Shown here in pieces: positions 27,869-37,686 of a DNA stretch of 64,000 bases; within the stretch, counting starts at the first letter, position 1, and each line of letters starts with the position of its first letter. This DNA comes from Bacteroidota bacterium (GTDB lineage: Bacteria > Bacteroidota > Ignavibacteria > Ignavibacteriales > Melioribacteraceae). A model generated the notes under the pieces. It was given only the letters and a program-made list of their open reading frames with translations, was not told the origin of the DNA and ran no database searches. The DNA lies in contig JAHJUE010000007.1 of assembly GCA_018829205.1 (NCBI GenBank), positions 1 through 64,000 on the forward strand. The letters run 5' to 3'. The position numbers were made by a program, and so were the translations under genes.

Positions 27869-30800
27869 TTAATCCAATAATTTAATTGTTTTTTTACAAA
27901 ATTCGATTAAATATTCAAGAACCGGTTCAGGCGAATTATATTTATTCTTCATTTCAAATTTCATTGAGTCGCTGTTTTGTTTAAACTGTATTTCTTTTGA
28001 ATAATTTTCAACAATAAACTTCATTAAAATTGTGAATTTATTTTTATAAAAATCTTCTCTTTCGGCTTTGGGAAGAATTATCGAAATTTTTTCTCGGGTA
28101 ACAACGATTCTTTCGAACAAGGCATAAGATGCGTGAAATCTTAAAACGGCTGTTAAAATTAATCTTTCAATAATTACAGGAAGTTTTCCGAAGCGGTCCT
28201 GCATTTCTTCCCGGATTTCATCAAGTTCGCTTATTTTCAGCATTGAAAACAACGCTGTGTAAAAACTAAGCCTGTCAGCCTGATCCGGCATAAAAGATTT
28301 TGGGATTCCAATTTCAAAATAAGTATCAATTGTAGGATCGCTGCGCTCAATATGTTTGGGTAAATCTTTAAATACTTCTTTAAATTCATGCTGTTTTAAT
28401 TCCTCAACCGCTTCATCCAAAAGTTTTACATACATTTCGAAACCGACTGTGTCAATTGCGCCGCTTTGTTCTGTGCCGAGGAGATTTCCCGCGCCTCGTA
28501 TTTCAAGATCGCGCATTGATAAATTAAATCCTCCGCCGAGGTCTGTGTATTCTTCAATTGCCTGCAATCGGCGCACAGCGTTTTTAGAAATAGTATTTAA
28601 AGAAGGCACAATTAAATATGCGTATGCCTGGCGGTCGCTTCTGCCGACACGTCCGCGTAACTGATGTAGTTCCGCAAGTCCGAATCTATCAGCACGGTTT
28701 ATAATTATTGTATTCACGTTAGGAATATCCAACCCGGATTCAATAATTTTTGTAGCCATAAGCATGTGGAATTTTTTATTCAAGAATTCATAAATAACTT
28801 TTTCAAGTTCGGCCGGACGCATCTGTCCGTGAGCCACCCCAATTTTTAATTCCGGAATATGTTTTAAAACATACGCCGCAATTTTATCAATCGACTGCAC
28901 ACGGTCGTGCACAAAATAAATTTGACCGTCGCGTTTTAATTCTTCCAATATCCATTTACGCATATTTACAATATCAAACTTATCAACCTTTGTATAAATG
29001 GGCTGTCGGTTAGGCGGCGGTGTTGCGATTATAGATAAATCACGCGCACCAAGCAATGATAAATTTAATGTTCGCGGAATCGGCGTCGCCGTTAAAGTGA
29101 GAGTATCAACATTAGCCTTTATTGAGCGAAGTTTCTCTTTTGCCATAACTCCAAAGCGGTGTTCTTCATCTATAATTAATAAACCTAGGTCTTTAAATTT
29201 AACGTCTTTTGATAAAAGTCTATGAGTGCCGATTATAATATCAATCTGCCCTGCTTCAAGTTTATCTATGGTTTCATTTTGAACTTTTTTTGTTGAAAAT
29301 CGTGAAAGCACTCCGACTTTTACTGGAAATTGAGAAAGTCTGTCCTTAAAAGTATTATAATGTTGTTCTGCAAGAATTGTTGTAGGGACAAGAAGTCCAA
29401 CCTGCTTGCCGTCGTTAACGGCTTTAAACGCGGCGCGCACGGCAATTTCCGTTTTTCCGAAACCGACGTCGCCGCAGACTAGTCTGTCCATCGGGTTTTC
29501 GGATTCCATATCGGTTTTCACATCTTCAGTAACTTTTGCCTGATCGGGCGTATCTTCATAAAAAAACGAAGCTTCTAATTCTTTCTGCCATATTGTATCG
29601 GGACTGAAATTATATCCTTGTGAAGCTTTTCTCATTGCGTACAATTTTATTAATTCATGCGCCGCTTCTTTAATTTTTGCTTTTACTTTTTTCTTGGTTG
29701 ATTTCCATTCGTTACTGCCCAGAAGCGATAGTTTGGGCGCCGCTTTATCTTGAGAGGAGAATTTTTTTACAAGTCCGAGATAATTTAAATTAACATATAC
29801 AACACCGCCTTCTGCATACAAAATTTTTATGCTTTCCTGTTCTACTTGTCCAATCTTAATAGTTTCCAATCCAACGTATTGTCCAATACCGAAAGTCTCA
29901 TGCACAACATAATCGCCCCTTTTCATTGAGGCAAAATCTTTTACACGCGATTTTTTATATTTCTTTTTTGTAGATAATATTGTTCTGTATGGTTTGTTGA
30001 AAATCTGGTAGTCTGTTAATAAAACTAATTTTTCTTTTTTTGCTATAAATCCTTTTTTGATAGCTAGAACTTCAATTTTAACCTTACCGGTTTCTAATAG
30101 ATTTCTTAATTCATCTTTAAAATCAGAAAGTAAATCATTAAGTCTTTTTGCCTGCAGCTCGTTCTCCGCCGTTATAATTATAGTATTACTTTTTGAAGCG
30201 AATTCATTAAGCAAATTAAAAAGCAGTTCAAAGTTGGAATTTATAATGGGGCATTCATTTAGTCCGAGTTTAATCCTGTTTTCATATTCTCCTAATTCGT
30301 CTTCAATTATCCATCTAACGTTCTGGTTAATTAGTTCGTCATAACTATTAAAAAGAATATTGCTTTCATTATTATCTTCACGGATTTCTTCTACGATGTT
30401 GTCGAATAGTTCTTCTTTTAATTCTTTATCAAGTTCTTCCCCCTCGGCCGTAATTTCCGGTATTATCGTTTCTTCAATTTTCTGTTTATTATTTTCTTTG
30501 AATAAATTATGAAGTTCATATTGAGCGGCTAATATTATGGATTTGTTTAAGTAATCAAAAATTGTTGCCGAATGCTCTTTTTCCAATGTATCAATTGCCG
30601 AAGCGAGGGTTACGGTTTCTATTCTATTTGAAGAACGCTGGCTTTCCGGATCAAAATATCTAATCGATTCGAGAAAGTCGCCGTCGAACTCCAGTCTGCA
30701 CGGACGTTTCTCGCTGTACGACCAGAAATCAATTATTGATCCTCGTATCGCAAAGTCGCCGGGATTTTCGGTAAATTTATCCTGCTGATAATTTAACAGA

Positions 30801-31237
30801 TTCAGATACTCGACCAATTCATCGTAGGTTAATTCTCCGCCGGTGGTTATTGTTGTTGTGTTTTTATTTAATTCATCCTTTGCGGGAAGTTTCTTTTTAA
30901 ATATCTGATAAGTAGTAATCAGTATAAATTTTTCGCGTTTGTTTAAGTCCGTTATTTTTTCTTGAATATCTTCCGAATTAAATTTATCTATTATAACCGT
31001 TAACTCTCCGAGACCAAGAATATTCATTTCAACATTTGTTTCATTAACCTGCTGAACTGTCGGGAGAAGAATGAGAATCTGATTCTCGTTTTCAAATAAA
31101 AATTTTACTGTTAATGAATTAGATGATCCCGGGAATACAGATACGGGGATAATTTTCTGATTATTATTTTTTACAACCGAAATTATTTCTTTAATAGATT
31201 CAAATTCTTTAAAGTGGTCGAGGACTAAATTTTTCAT
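27869..31237 (-). CDS. mfd: Transcription-repair coupling factor
   Basis: This 1122-residue Mfd removes RNA polymerase stalled at DNA lesions and recruits UvrA. Domains in order are a UvrB-like N-terminal module (about 1-330, with DFAIRGSIIDFWSY), a CarD-like RNA polymerase interaction domain (GDYVVHETFGIGQYVGLETI) and a superfamily 2 translocase with Walker A GDVGFGKTE and DEEHRFG. The helicase C half has LRGRVGRSDRQAYAYL, followed by the TRCF C-terminal domain. All helicase motifs look intact. It is divergent from the Lon-like gene. Confidence 0.96.
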   Translation of the reverse strand: MKNLVLDHFKEFESIKEIISVVKNNNQKIIPVSVFPGSSNSLTVKFLFENENQILILLPTVQQVNETNVEMNILGLGELTVIIDKFNSEDIQEKITDLNKREKFILITTYQIFKKKLPAKDELNKNTTTITTGGELTYDELVEYLNLLNYQQDKFTENPGDFAIRGSIIDFWSYSEKRPCRLEFDGDFLESIRYFDPESQRSSNRIETVTLASAIDTLEKEHSATIFDYLNKSIILAAQYELHNLFKENNKQKIEETIIPEITAEGEELDKELKEELFDNIVEEIREDNNESNILFNSYDELINQNVRWIIEDELGEYENRIKLGLNECPIINSNFELLFNLLNEFASKSNTIIITAENELQAKRLNDLLSDFKDELRNLLETGKVKIEVLAIKKGFIAKKEKLVLLTDYQIFNKPYRTILSTKKKYKKSRVKDFASMKRGDYVVHETFGIGQYVGLETIKIGQVEQESIKILYAEGGVVYVNLNYLGLVKKFSSQDKAAPKLSLLGSNEWKSTKKKVKAKIKEAAHELIKLYAMRKASQGYNFSPDTIWQKELEASFFYEDTPDQAKVTEDVKTDMESENPMDRLVCGDVGFGKTEIAVRAAFKAVNDGKQVGLLVPTTILAEQHYNTFKDRLSQFPVKVGVLSRFSTKKVQNETIDKLEAGQIDIIIGTHRLLSKDVKFKDLGLLIIDEEHRFGVMAKEKLRSIKANVDTLTLTATPIPRTLNLSLLGARDLSIIATPPPNRQPIYTKVDKFDIVNMRKWILEELKRDGQIYFVHDRVQSIDKIAAYVLKHIPELKIGVAHGQMRPAELEKVIYEFLNKKFHMLMATKIIESGLDIPNVNTIIINRADRFGLAELHQLRGRVGRSDRQAYAYLIVPSLNTISKNAVRRLQAIEEYTDLGGGFNLSMRDLEIRGAGNLLGTEQSGAIDTVGFEMYVKLLDEAVEELKQHEFKEVFKDLPKHIERSDPTIDTYFEIGIPKSFMPDQADRLSFYTALFSMLKISELDEIREEMQDRFGKLPVIIERLILTAVLRFHASYALFERIVVTREKISIILPKAEREDFYKNKFTILMKFIVENYSKEIQFKQNSDSMKFEMKNKYNSPEPVLEYLIEFCKKTIKLLD

Positions 31238-31262
31238 ATTTCCCGATAATTTAAATTATGAA

Positions 31263-31295
31263 AACCATCAATATCAGTAGGCGACCTTGATGGTT
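31263..31295. other. Inverted repeat in the mfd / lon-like divergent region
   Basis: AACCATCAA (31263-31271) and TTGATGGTT (31287-31295) flank a 15-base centre, just upstream of mfd and about 200 bases upstream of the Lon-like gene. There is no T-run, so it may be an operator or leader hairpin. Otherwise the 31238-31496 interval shows no gene. Confidence 0.3.
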
Positions 31296-31496
31296 AATCA
31301 TTTAAAATAAACATAAAATGCCCTTCGTCATATAAAAGACGCGGGCTTAAATCTTTAATAAAGCAACGGTAAATTTACATATTCTTTCAATAAATAGAAT
31401 AATTATTTGGTTAAAATAATAAGTAATCTTTCAATAACTCCAATTTTATATTATTTTGCAGTAATTATTTCCGCTCACATTTTGAGGCAACATTTT

Positions 31497-33962
31497 ATGC
31501 CGCACTTAAAAGCTCCCAAACCTAAAGAACTTAAAGCCGAAGAACTTAGATGGATTTGTGATCCTGAAGTTTTTGAAACGGAATCTACAACAAATTTAAA
31601 ACCGATTGAGGGAATTGTTGGACAGGAACGAGCGTTAAAGGCATTAAGGCTCGGCGTTGATTTAAGAAGTCCGGGATATAATATTTTTATTACAGGTCTA
31701 TCTGGAACCGGTAAATTTACTACAATAAGTAAAATGCTAGAGACTATTGATCCTGAATGCAAAACAATTGAAGATTATTGTTATGTAAATAATTTTAAAG
31801 ATCCCGACAGGCCAATGCTTTTAACCTTTCATGCAGGTAAAGGAAAAGAATTTAAAAATGAAATGGCGGCAACAATAAATTTTCTTCAGGAAAATATTCC
31901 TCATGTTCTTGAGACTAATCCTTTCAGACAAAAAAAAGAAAAACTTAATACTGAGTTCGGGAAAAAACAGCAGGAATTAATTCTCGGGTTTGAAGATAAA
32001 TTATCTAAAGACGGCTTTGCTCTCGGTCAGGTAAAAGTAGGCGAACTGCCTAAACCCGAGATTATGATAGTTATAGACGAAAAACCTGTTCAGATAATTC
32101 AGCTAGAAGAACTTGTACGAGAAAAGAAAATTTCCAAACAGAAAGCCGGCACATTAATAAAGAAGTATACAAAGTATCAAACCGAACTTCAGTCTGTTTT
32201 TAAAAAAGCTATGAAGCTTGGACACGAGTATAAACAGCGCGCCACAAAAATAGAAAGGGAAACTGTTGAAGACGTAATTAAGGTAGCCCTAAATGAACTG
32301 CTTGAAAAATATAAAAATGAAAAGGTGAAAATATTCCTCGAACAAGTTGAATTGAATATCTTGGAAAATCTTGATGTGTTTAAAGGTCAGCAGCCGAGCC
32401 GCGAAGAAACCGCGGAAGGTATAATTGTCGACTACCTGCGTGAATACGAAGTAAATGTAATTCTTGACAATTCCGAACTAAAGCAGTGCCCGGTTATAAT
32501 TGAATCAACACCTTCTTTTACAAATATATTCGGCACCATTGAAAAATTTAACGACGGCTCAGGAGGATGGTACAGTGATTTTACAAGTATAAAAGCAGGC
32601 TCTATTCTTAGAGCTAACGGCGGTTATATTGTATTAAACGCATTGGATATATTTACCGAGCCCGGCGTCTGGAAAACATTAAAAAGAGTTGTACTTCACG
32701 GTAAGCTTGAGATTCAGGAATTGGGAAATCAATTTCAATTTACAACAAGCATTTTAAAACCGGAACCAATTATTATTGACACTAAAATAATTTTAATCGG
32801 AAACGCCGAAATATATTCAATACTTTCACAAGGGGAGCCGGACTTTAATAAGATTTTTAAAATTAAAGCCGACTTTGATTATGAAATGAAAAAGTCGAAT
32901 TCGGCAATTATCGAATACGCAAGAGTTGTTAAAAAATTAGTAGAAAACGAAAACCTTTTGGAATTTGATAAAACAGCTCTCGCGAAAATTGCGGAATACG
33001 GAGCGCGTTACGCGGGCGAACAAAACAAATTAACAACAAGGTTTGCATACATTGCCGATTTAGCGAGAGAATCAAGTTTTTGGGCGCGCGACGTAAATGA
33101 AAAAATGGTAAAATCATACCATGTAATTCAGGCTTATGAAGCGATGCGCGAAAGACAAGGTTTATACGAATCGAAACTTTCAGAAATGATAAAGGAAGGT
33201 ACAATTCTGATTGATACTGCGGGAACACGAATCGGACAAATAAACGGACTCGCGGTTTACGGAACAAATAATCATTCATTCGGAAAACCAACCCGAATAA
33301 CGGCATCCGTTGCGCTTGGCAATGGAAATATAATTAATGTTGAAAGAGAAGCCGGACTTAGCGGAAGCTCGCATAATAAAGGAGTATTAATTATCGCAGG
33401 TTATTTCAGGGAAAATTTCGGCAATAAAATTCCGCTGTCGTTTACCGCAAGTCTTGTATTCGAACAGGGCTATGGAATGATTGACGGAGACAGCGCTTCT
33501 GTTACCGAGATTTGCGCCTTGCTTTCCTGTCTATCCGATATTCCTCTTAAACAATATATAGCAATTACCGGCTCTGTAAATCAAAAGGGAGATATTCAGC
33601 CAATTGGAGGAGTCAACGAAAAAATTGAAGGATTTTTTGATGTTTGCAAGATCCGCGGTTTAACAGGAAAAGAGGGCGTAATAATTCCATTTCAGAATAA
33701 GAAAGACTTAATGCTTAAAGAAGAAATAATGGACGCAGTGAACAATAAAAAATTTCATGTTTATCCGGTTGAAAAAGTTGATGATGCAATTGAATTGCTT
33801 ACCGGAGTTAAAGCCGGGAAACTTTTAAAAAACGGGAAGTATGAAGCAAATACGATTTACGGTCTGGTTGAAAAAAAATTAATTCATATGAGAAAGTTGG
33901 CAAGACCTTCACAGAATAATAATGTCCGTAAGAAAACAACAGAGAGAAAACATAAGAAATGA
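31497..33962 (+). CDS. LonB-like ATP-dependent serine protease (AAA_32 / Lon_C)
   Basis: This protein of about 821 residues has an N-terminal AAA+ module with Walker A GLSGTGKFT, a long coiled-coil insertion (about 90-270), the remaining ATPase part, and a C-terminal Lon-type protease domain. The Ser-Lys dyad is visible: S666 in GDSAS and K709 in GGVNEKIEG. Their 43-residue spacing matches Lon. An in-frame ATG at 31407 would add 30 hydrophobic residues. I prefer the ATG at 31497, which has GAGG 9 bases upstream and starts with the cytoplasmic-looking MPHLKAPKPKEL. It degrades unfolded proteins. It overlaps pyk by 4 bases. Confidence 0.92.
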   Translation: MPHLKAPKPKELKAEELRWICDPEVFETESTTNLKPIEGIVGQERALKALRLGVDLRSPGYNIFITGLSGTGKFTTISKMLETIDPECKTIEDYCYVNNFKDPDRPMLLTFHAGKGKEFKNEMAATINFLQENIPHVLETNPFRQKKEKLNTEFGKKQQELILGFEDKLSKDGFALGQVKVGELPKPEIMIVIDEKPVQIIQLEELVREKKISKQKAGTLIKKYTKYQTELQSVFKKAMKLGHEYKQRATKIERETVEDVIKVALNELLEKYKNEKVKIFLEQVELNILENLDVFKGQQPSREETAEGIIVDYLREYEVNVILDNSELKQCPVIIESTPSFTNIFGTIEKFNDGSGGWYSDFTSIKAGSILRANGGYIVLNALDIFTEPGVWKTLKRVVLHGKLEIQELGNQFQFTTSILKPEPIIIDTKIILIGNAEIYSILSQGEPDFNKIFKIKADFDYEMKKSNSAIIEYARVVKKLVENENLLEFDKTALAKIAEYGARYAGEQNKLTTRFAYIADLARESSFWARDVNEKMVKSYHVIQAYEAMRERQGLYESKLSEMIKEGTILIDTAGTRIGQINGLAVYGTNNHSFGKPTRITASVALGNGNIINVEREAGLSGSSHNKGVLIIAGYFRENFGNKIPLSFTASLVFEQGYGMIDGDSASVTEICALLSCLSDIPLKQYIAITGSVNQKGDIQPIGGVNEKIEGFFDVCKIRGLTGKEGVIIPFQNKKDLMLKEEIMDAVNNKKFHVYPVEKVDDAIELLTGVKAGKLLKNGKYEANTIYGLVEKKLIHMRKLARPSQNNNVRKKTTERKHKK

Positions 33963-35398
33963 GGAACAAATATTTTTTTGATTCAGCGAAGACAAAAATA
34001 CTTGCTACGCTAGGACCTGCTACATCTTCAATTGAAAAACTTGAAGAATTAATTGATGCAGGCACAGATGCGTTCCGCTTGAATTTTTCTCACGGAAATT
34101 ACGATTCCTTTGAGACATTATTTAAAAACATTGATGCCGTGTGTAAAAAAAAATCAATGCCTATTGCAATTCTTATTGATCTTCAAGGCCCAAAGATACG
34201 TTTAGGGAATCTTGAAAAAGATGAAATAGAAATTTTTTCGGGAGATAAAATTGAAATTACTATTGATGATGTTATCGGCACAAAGGACTTAATTTCTACT
34301 TCATATAAGCTTTTGCCAAATGACGCTGAGATTAATAATGATATTTTAATAGACGACGGTTTAATTCATTTAAAAGTAGTTGAAAAAAAAGAAAGGTCAG
34401 TAATCTGCTCAATTATCGAGGGAGGGATATTAAAACCCAAAAAAGGGATGAACCTTCCCGATATGCAGTTAAGTACCCCTTCTTTTTCAGAAAAAGATTT
34501 GCAGAATCTTGAGTTTGCCTTAAACCATCGTGTGGATTTTGTCGCATTATCCTTTGTTAGAAAAGCCGAAGATATAAAAAGTCTCAGAAAAATTATTTTG
34601 GGGAAAAATAAATTTATTCCGATTATAGCTAAAATTGAAAAGCCGGAAGCGGTTAAAAATTTTGAAGAAATATTAAATGAAGCAGACGGAATTATGGTTG
34701 CCCGCGGCGATCTCGGCGTTGAACTTGATACCGAAGACGTACCGATTATACAAAAACAAATAATAAGTAAATGCAAATCTGTCGGTAAATTGGTAATTAC
34801 GGCCACGCAAATGCTGGAGTCGATGATTCATAACCCTGTCCCGACAAGGGCTGAAGCATCCGACGTTGCCAATGCTGTATGGGACGGGACAGATGTTGTA
34901 ATGCTGAGCGGTGAAACCTCCATTGGGAAATACCCAGTTGAAACAGTTAGGACAATGAATAATATTCTATTAAAAACGGAATCTTATTCTGAATTTAATG
35001 TGAATATAAAACATGAGATTCCGAAACTTCTTAGCGATAATCTTTTTGACTCATCGGGACATGCAATTGCTAATATCGCCGAACAAATTAATGCGTCATT
35101 AATTGTTGTATTTACACATTACGGAAGAAAAGCGAAAGTCATCTCCAAATACAGACCTAAAGCAAGAATAATTGCAATCTCCGATAATTTTGATACATTA
35201 AATAGATTGAACATATATCACGGAATTATTCCTTATTTTCTTGAAAAATTTGAAACCGAAGATTCGGCCATTGAAGACGTGAATTCGGTATTAGTAAAAA
35301 ATAATTTAATTAAAAAAGGCGATATTGTAATTTATACCGCAGGCGCGCCTCACGCTGAAACCAGCAGAAGCAATTGGATGAGATTCGCTGAGATTTAA
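33959..35398 (+). CDS. pyk: Pyruvate kinase
   Basis: This 479-residue glycolytic enzyme converts phosphoenolpyruvate and ADP to pyruvate and ATP. Motifs include TLGPATSSIEKLEELIDAG with RLNFSHG, catalytic IAKIEKPEAV, MVARGDLGVEL and TATQMLESM...PTRAEASDVANAV. The C-terminal domain (from about 360) is complete. It overlaps the Lon-like gene by 4 bases and precedes amrS by 1 base, so the three appear to form an operon. The nearby pyruvate dehydrogenase genes are on the other strand. Confidence 0.96.
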   Translation: MRNKYFFDSAKTKILATLGPATSSIEKLEELIDAGTDAFRLNFSHGNYDSFETLFKNIDAVCKKKSMPIAILIDLQGPKIRLGNLEKDEIEIFSGDKIEITIDDVIGTKDLISTSYKLLPNDAEINNDILIDDGLIHLKVVEKKERSVICSIIEGGILKPKKGMNLPDMQLSTPSFSEKDLQNLEFALNHRVDFVALSFVRKAEDIKSLRKIILGKNKFIPIIAKIEKPEAVKNFEEILNEADGIMVARGDLGVELDTEDVPIIQKQIISKCKSVGKLVITATQMLESMIHNPVPTRAEASDVANAVWDGTDVVMLSGETSIGKYPVETVRTMNNILLKTESYSEFNVNIKHEIPKLLSDNLFDSSGHAIANIAEQINASLIVVFTHYGRKAKVISKYRPKARIIAISDNFDTLNRLNIYHGIIPYFLEKFETEDSAIEDVNSVLVKNNLIKKGDIVIYTAGAPHAETSRSNWMRFAEI

Positions 35399-35399
35399 A

Positions 35400-36434
35400 A
35401 TGGAATATTTATCCGAAGAAAAATATAAACTTGCCGAATGGTGGGAAACATTAGACAACGGCAAAATACTTTGTACACTTTGTCCGCGTTATTGTACAAT
35501 CGGAGAAGGTCAGGCAGGATTCTGTTTTATAAGACAGAATATTAATGGCAAACTATATTCAACAGGATACGGCAGACCAACCGGATTCGCGGTTGATCCA
35601 ATTGAAAAAAAACCTTTAAATCATTTTTTGCCGGGAACAAAGGTATTAAGTTTTGGAACGGCCGGATGCAACCTTGGATGCAAATTCTGTCAGAACTGGT
35701 CAATAAGCAAGGCCAAACTTGATGAGTTAAACTCTTTAGAAGCTTCTCCCGATAATGTAATTGAATTGGCGAAAAAATATAATACTCCTTCAATCGCTTT
35801 TACTTATAACGATCCGACAATATTCGGAGAATACGTTATTGATATTTCAAGAATAGCGAAAGAAGAAGGAATAAAATCGGTGATGGTTACGGCCGGATAT
35901 ATTGATAAGAAAGCGCGAAAAGATGTTTACAAATATATTGACGCCGCAAATGTTGATTTAAAAGCATTCAGTGAAAACTTTTATCATAAAATTACTTTTT
36001 CACATTTAAATGATGTGCTTGATACTTTAGTATGGCTGAAGAACGATACTGAAGTATGGTTTGAAATTACAACCTTATTAATTCCTGATGAAAATGATTC
36101 GGCAGAAGAAATTAAAAAAATGTGCGATTGGATAACAGCTAATTTAGGAGATGAAATTCCTTTGCACTTTACTGCTTTTCATCCTGATTTTAAGATGAGA
36201 AACAAAACAGCAACTCCGCCGTCAAAATTGGCCGAGGCTAGAAATATTGCGGTAAATGCCGGAATAAAATTTTGTTATGTAGGCAATGTAAGGAATAAAA
36301 AAGGACAGACAACTTATTGTCCCCAATGCAATAAAGAATTAATAGTACGCGACTGGCATTCGGTTTTAGCAAACAACCTTACCGGAAATGCATGTCCCGC
36401 CTGTAATCAGCATATTTCAGGCGTATTTATATAA
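35400..36434 (+). CDS. amrS: AmmeMemoRadiSam-system radical SAM enzyme (AmrS)
   Basis: This 344-residue radical SAM protein has the cluster motif AGCNLGCKFCQNW (C90, C94, C97). The N-terminal CxxCPRxC-type segment (CTLCPRYCTIGEGQAGFC) and a C-terminal zinc-ribbon-like pair (CPQCNKE...CPACNQH) match AmrS. AmrS is named for genomic association with AmmeMemoRadiSam A and B proteins, whose joint function is unknown; neither is in this window. It follows pyk by one base. It could be confused with pyruvate-formate-lyase activases, but the pattern CNLGCKFCQNW is the AmrS form. Confidence 0.9.
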   Translation: MEYLSEEKYKLAEWWETLDNGKILCTLCPRYCTIGEGQAGFCFIRQNINGKLYSTGYGRPTGFAVDPIEKKPLNHFLPGTKVLSFGTAGCNLGCKFCQNWSISKAKLDELNSLEASPDNVIELAKKYNTPSIAFTYNDPTIFGEYVIDISRIAKEEGIKSVMVTAGYIDKKARKDVYKYIDAANVDLKAFSENFYHKITFSHLNDVLDTLVWLKNDTEVWFEITTLLIPDENDSAEEIKKMCDWITANLGDEIPLHFTAFHPDFKMRNKTATPPSKLAEARNIAVNAGIKFCYVGNVRNKKGQTTYCPQCNKELIVRDWHSVLANNLTGNACPACNQHISGVFI

Positions 36435-36567
36435 AATTTGTTAATAATATTTAGTTAGGATATCCTTTAATATAACTTGATGATTATACCCGATTATAGT
36501 AATTTTAGCAAAACCTTATCGAGGGTCTTTTCTTAATTTATATTAACCAATAATAAAGGGGTGTCCT

Positions 36568-37041
36568 ATGAATAACCTATTCAAATTATTCGTTCTTTTT
36601 TTGTTAGTCTCAGCAAGTTTTGTCGGCGCAAAAGGTAAATACGGAGTTATCGGAAAAGTCTATACTGCCGAAAGAGCATTGGAGTTATACGGTCCGGTAC
36701 AAAAATCTATAGAAATGGATAAAAGTGATTTAATAGCAATGCTTGATCAATGCGAAAATTATATGATGTTCAAAATTAAAAACAATGAAGTTGTAATTGC
36801 CGACGACAATAGAAACGTACTTACAAGCAACAAAATATATTTAACAAGCAGCATCCTTACCGTAGTTTCAAGAAATGATGCTATAAGTGAAAATGAGAAA
36901 TTGAATCTTGTTAGTAAAAATAAAGTAATGGACATTATTAATAGTGAAAATTCGGACAGAGTAAAATTTGAAATCAGGGAAACTATACAAACTATTAGTT
37001 CTACATTGATGGTTTTAGATTTTATACTTCAGTCTAGATAA
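36568..37041 (+). CDS. Secreted protein of unknown function upstream of the seven-helix array
   Basis: This 157-residue protein has a signal peptide (hydrophobic LFVLFLLVSASFVGA, cut before KGKYG). The mature part is about 135 residues, mixed charge, with one Cys. It seems alpha/beta and has no known motif. Segments such as KVYTAERALELYGPVQKSIEM and IRETIQTISSTLMVLDFIL are amphipathic helices. AAAGGGG lies about 6 bases upstream of the ATG. It lies 63 bases before the first seven-helix gene on the same strand, so it may be an envelope partner of that array; this is inference. Confidence 0.7.
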   Translation: MNNLFKLFVLFLLVSASFVGAKGKYGVIGKVYTAERALELYGPVQKSIEMDKSDLIAMLDQCENYMMFKIKNNEVVIADDNRNVLTSNKIYLTSSILTVVSRNDAISENEKLNLVSKNKVMDIINSENSDRVKFEIRETIQTISSTLMVLDFILQSR

Positions 37042-37104
37042 TAAAAACCCGTATACAAGTTATAATTCATTTTGAATTCTTTTGTAATACTTAAATAATA
37101 TTAA

Positions 37105-37686
37105 ATGTATAATTTGTCAATATTAGAAATTCTGCTTTATTCGAGCCTAATAGTTTGGATCTTCCCCGTAATAAGACAATATCGGGGAAGAACCTTTTTC
37201 ATATTTCTTGTTATCGCCTTAGGTGACCCAATTACGATCTTACTTTCTATTCTTTTTAATATCAATTTAGGCCCCTTTTCTCCTTTATTTACTAGTTTTG
37301 TTTTAGCTTTAGTTGTTTTATTTAGTATTAAGGAGCCAAATAATATTATATTTTATATAATATTTTATTGTGTTTGTCTTTTTTTGCCTTTGTTAAGTGT
37401 TAATTATAAATATTATTATTTTTCAATGATTGTATTACATGTTTTTATATTTTATCAAATTTTGATATTTTTTATTAAGAATAATATAAGTGAAAAATCA
37501 ATAAATATTTTTTACATTATATTTTTGCTTTATGAACTGTTAAATATATTTAAGGTGAGCAACCTTGTTATTGGGGTTACAAATGCTTATGAATATCATG
37601 CTCTTACTTCAATCTTTCAAGTCGCGCTTGGACTCTACTTTTCAATCTTTAGAGAAAACAGCCCCAGAAACTTTATTAAGCTTTGA
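37105..37686 (+). CDS. Seven-helix membrane protein P1 (first of five tandem paralogues)
   Basis: This 193-residue protein has seven hydrophobic helices. The positive-inside pattern predicts the N-terminus outside and C-terminus in the cytoplasm. Features shared with P2-P5 are (I/V)W.FP..(R/K)QY at the first loop, DPI in helix 2, a Pro-rich start of helix 3 (GPFSPL), LLNIFKV in helix 6 and the tail Q...G.YFSI.(R/K)E.SP(R/K)N. I do not recognise the family. Its last 100 bases overlap the histidine kinase frame, and its stop reads CTT TGA, where a +1 slip would enter that frame. It is the only array member with an ATG start. Confidence 0.8.
   Translation: MYNLSILEILLYSSLIVWIFPVIRQYRGRTFFIFLVIALGDPITILLSILFNINLGPFSPLFTSFVLALVVLFSIKEPNNIIFYIIFYCVCLFLPLLSVNYKYYYFSMIVLHVFIFYQILIFFIKNNISEKSINIFYIIFLLYELLNIFKVSNLVIGVTNAYEYHALTSIFQVALGLYFSIFRENSPRNFIKL

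Noticed and set aside
31407-31496. Hydrophobic N-terminal extension of the Lon-like protease (possible membrane anchor)
   Set aside because: A well-placed GAGG precedes the ATG at 31497, and the family starts at about that residue. The extension reads through AT-rich intergenic DNA.
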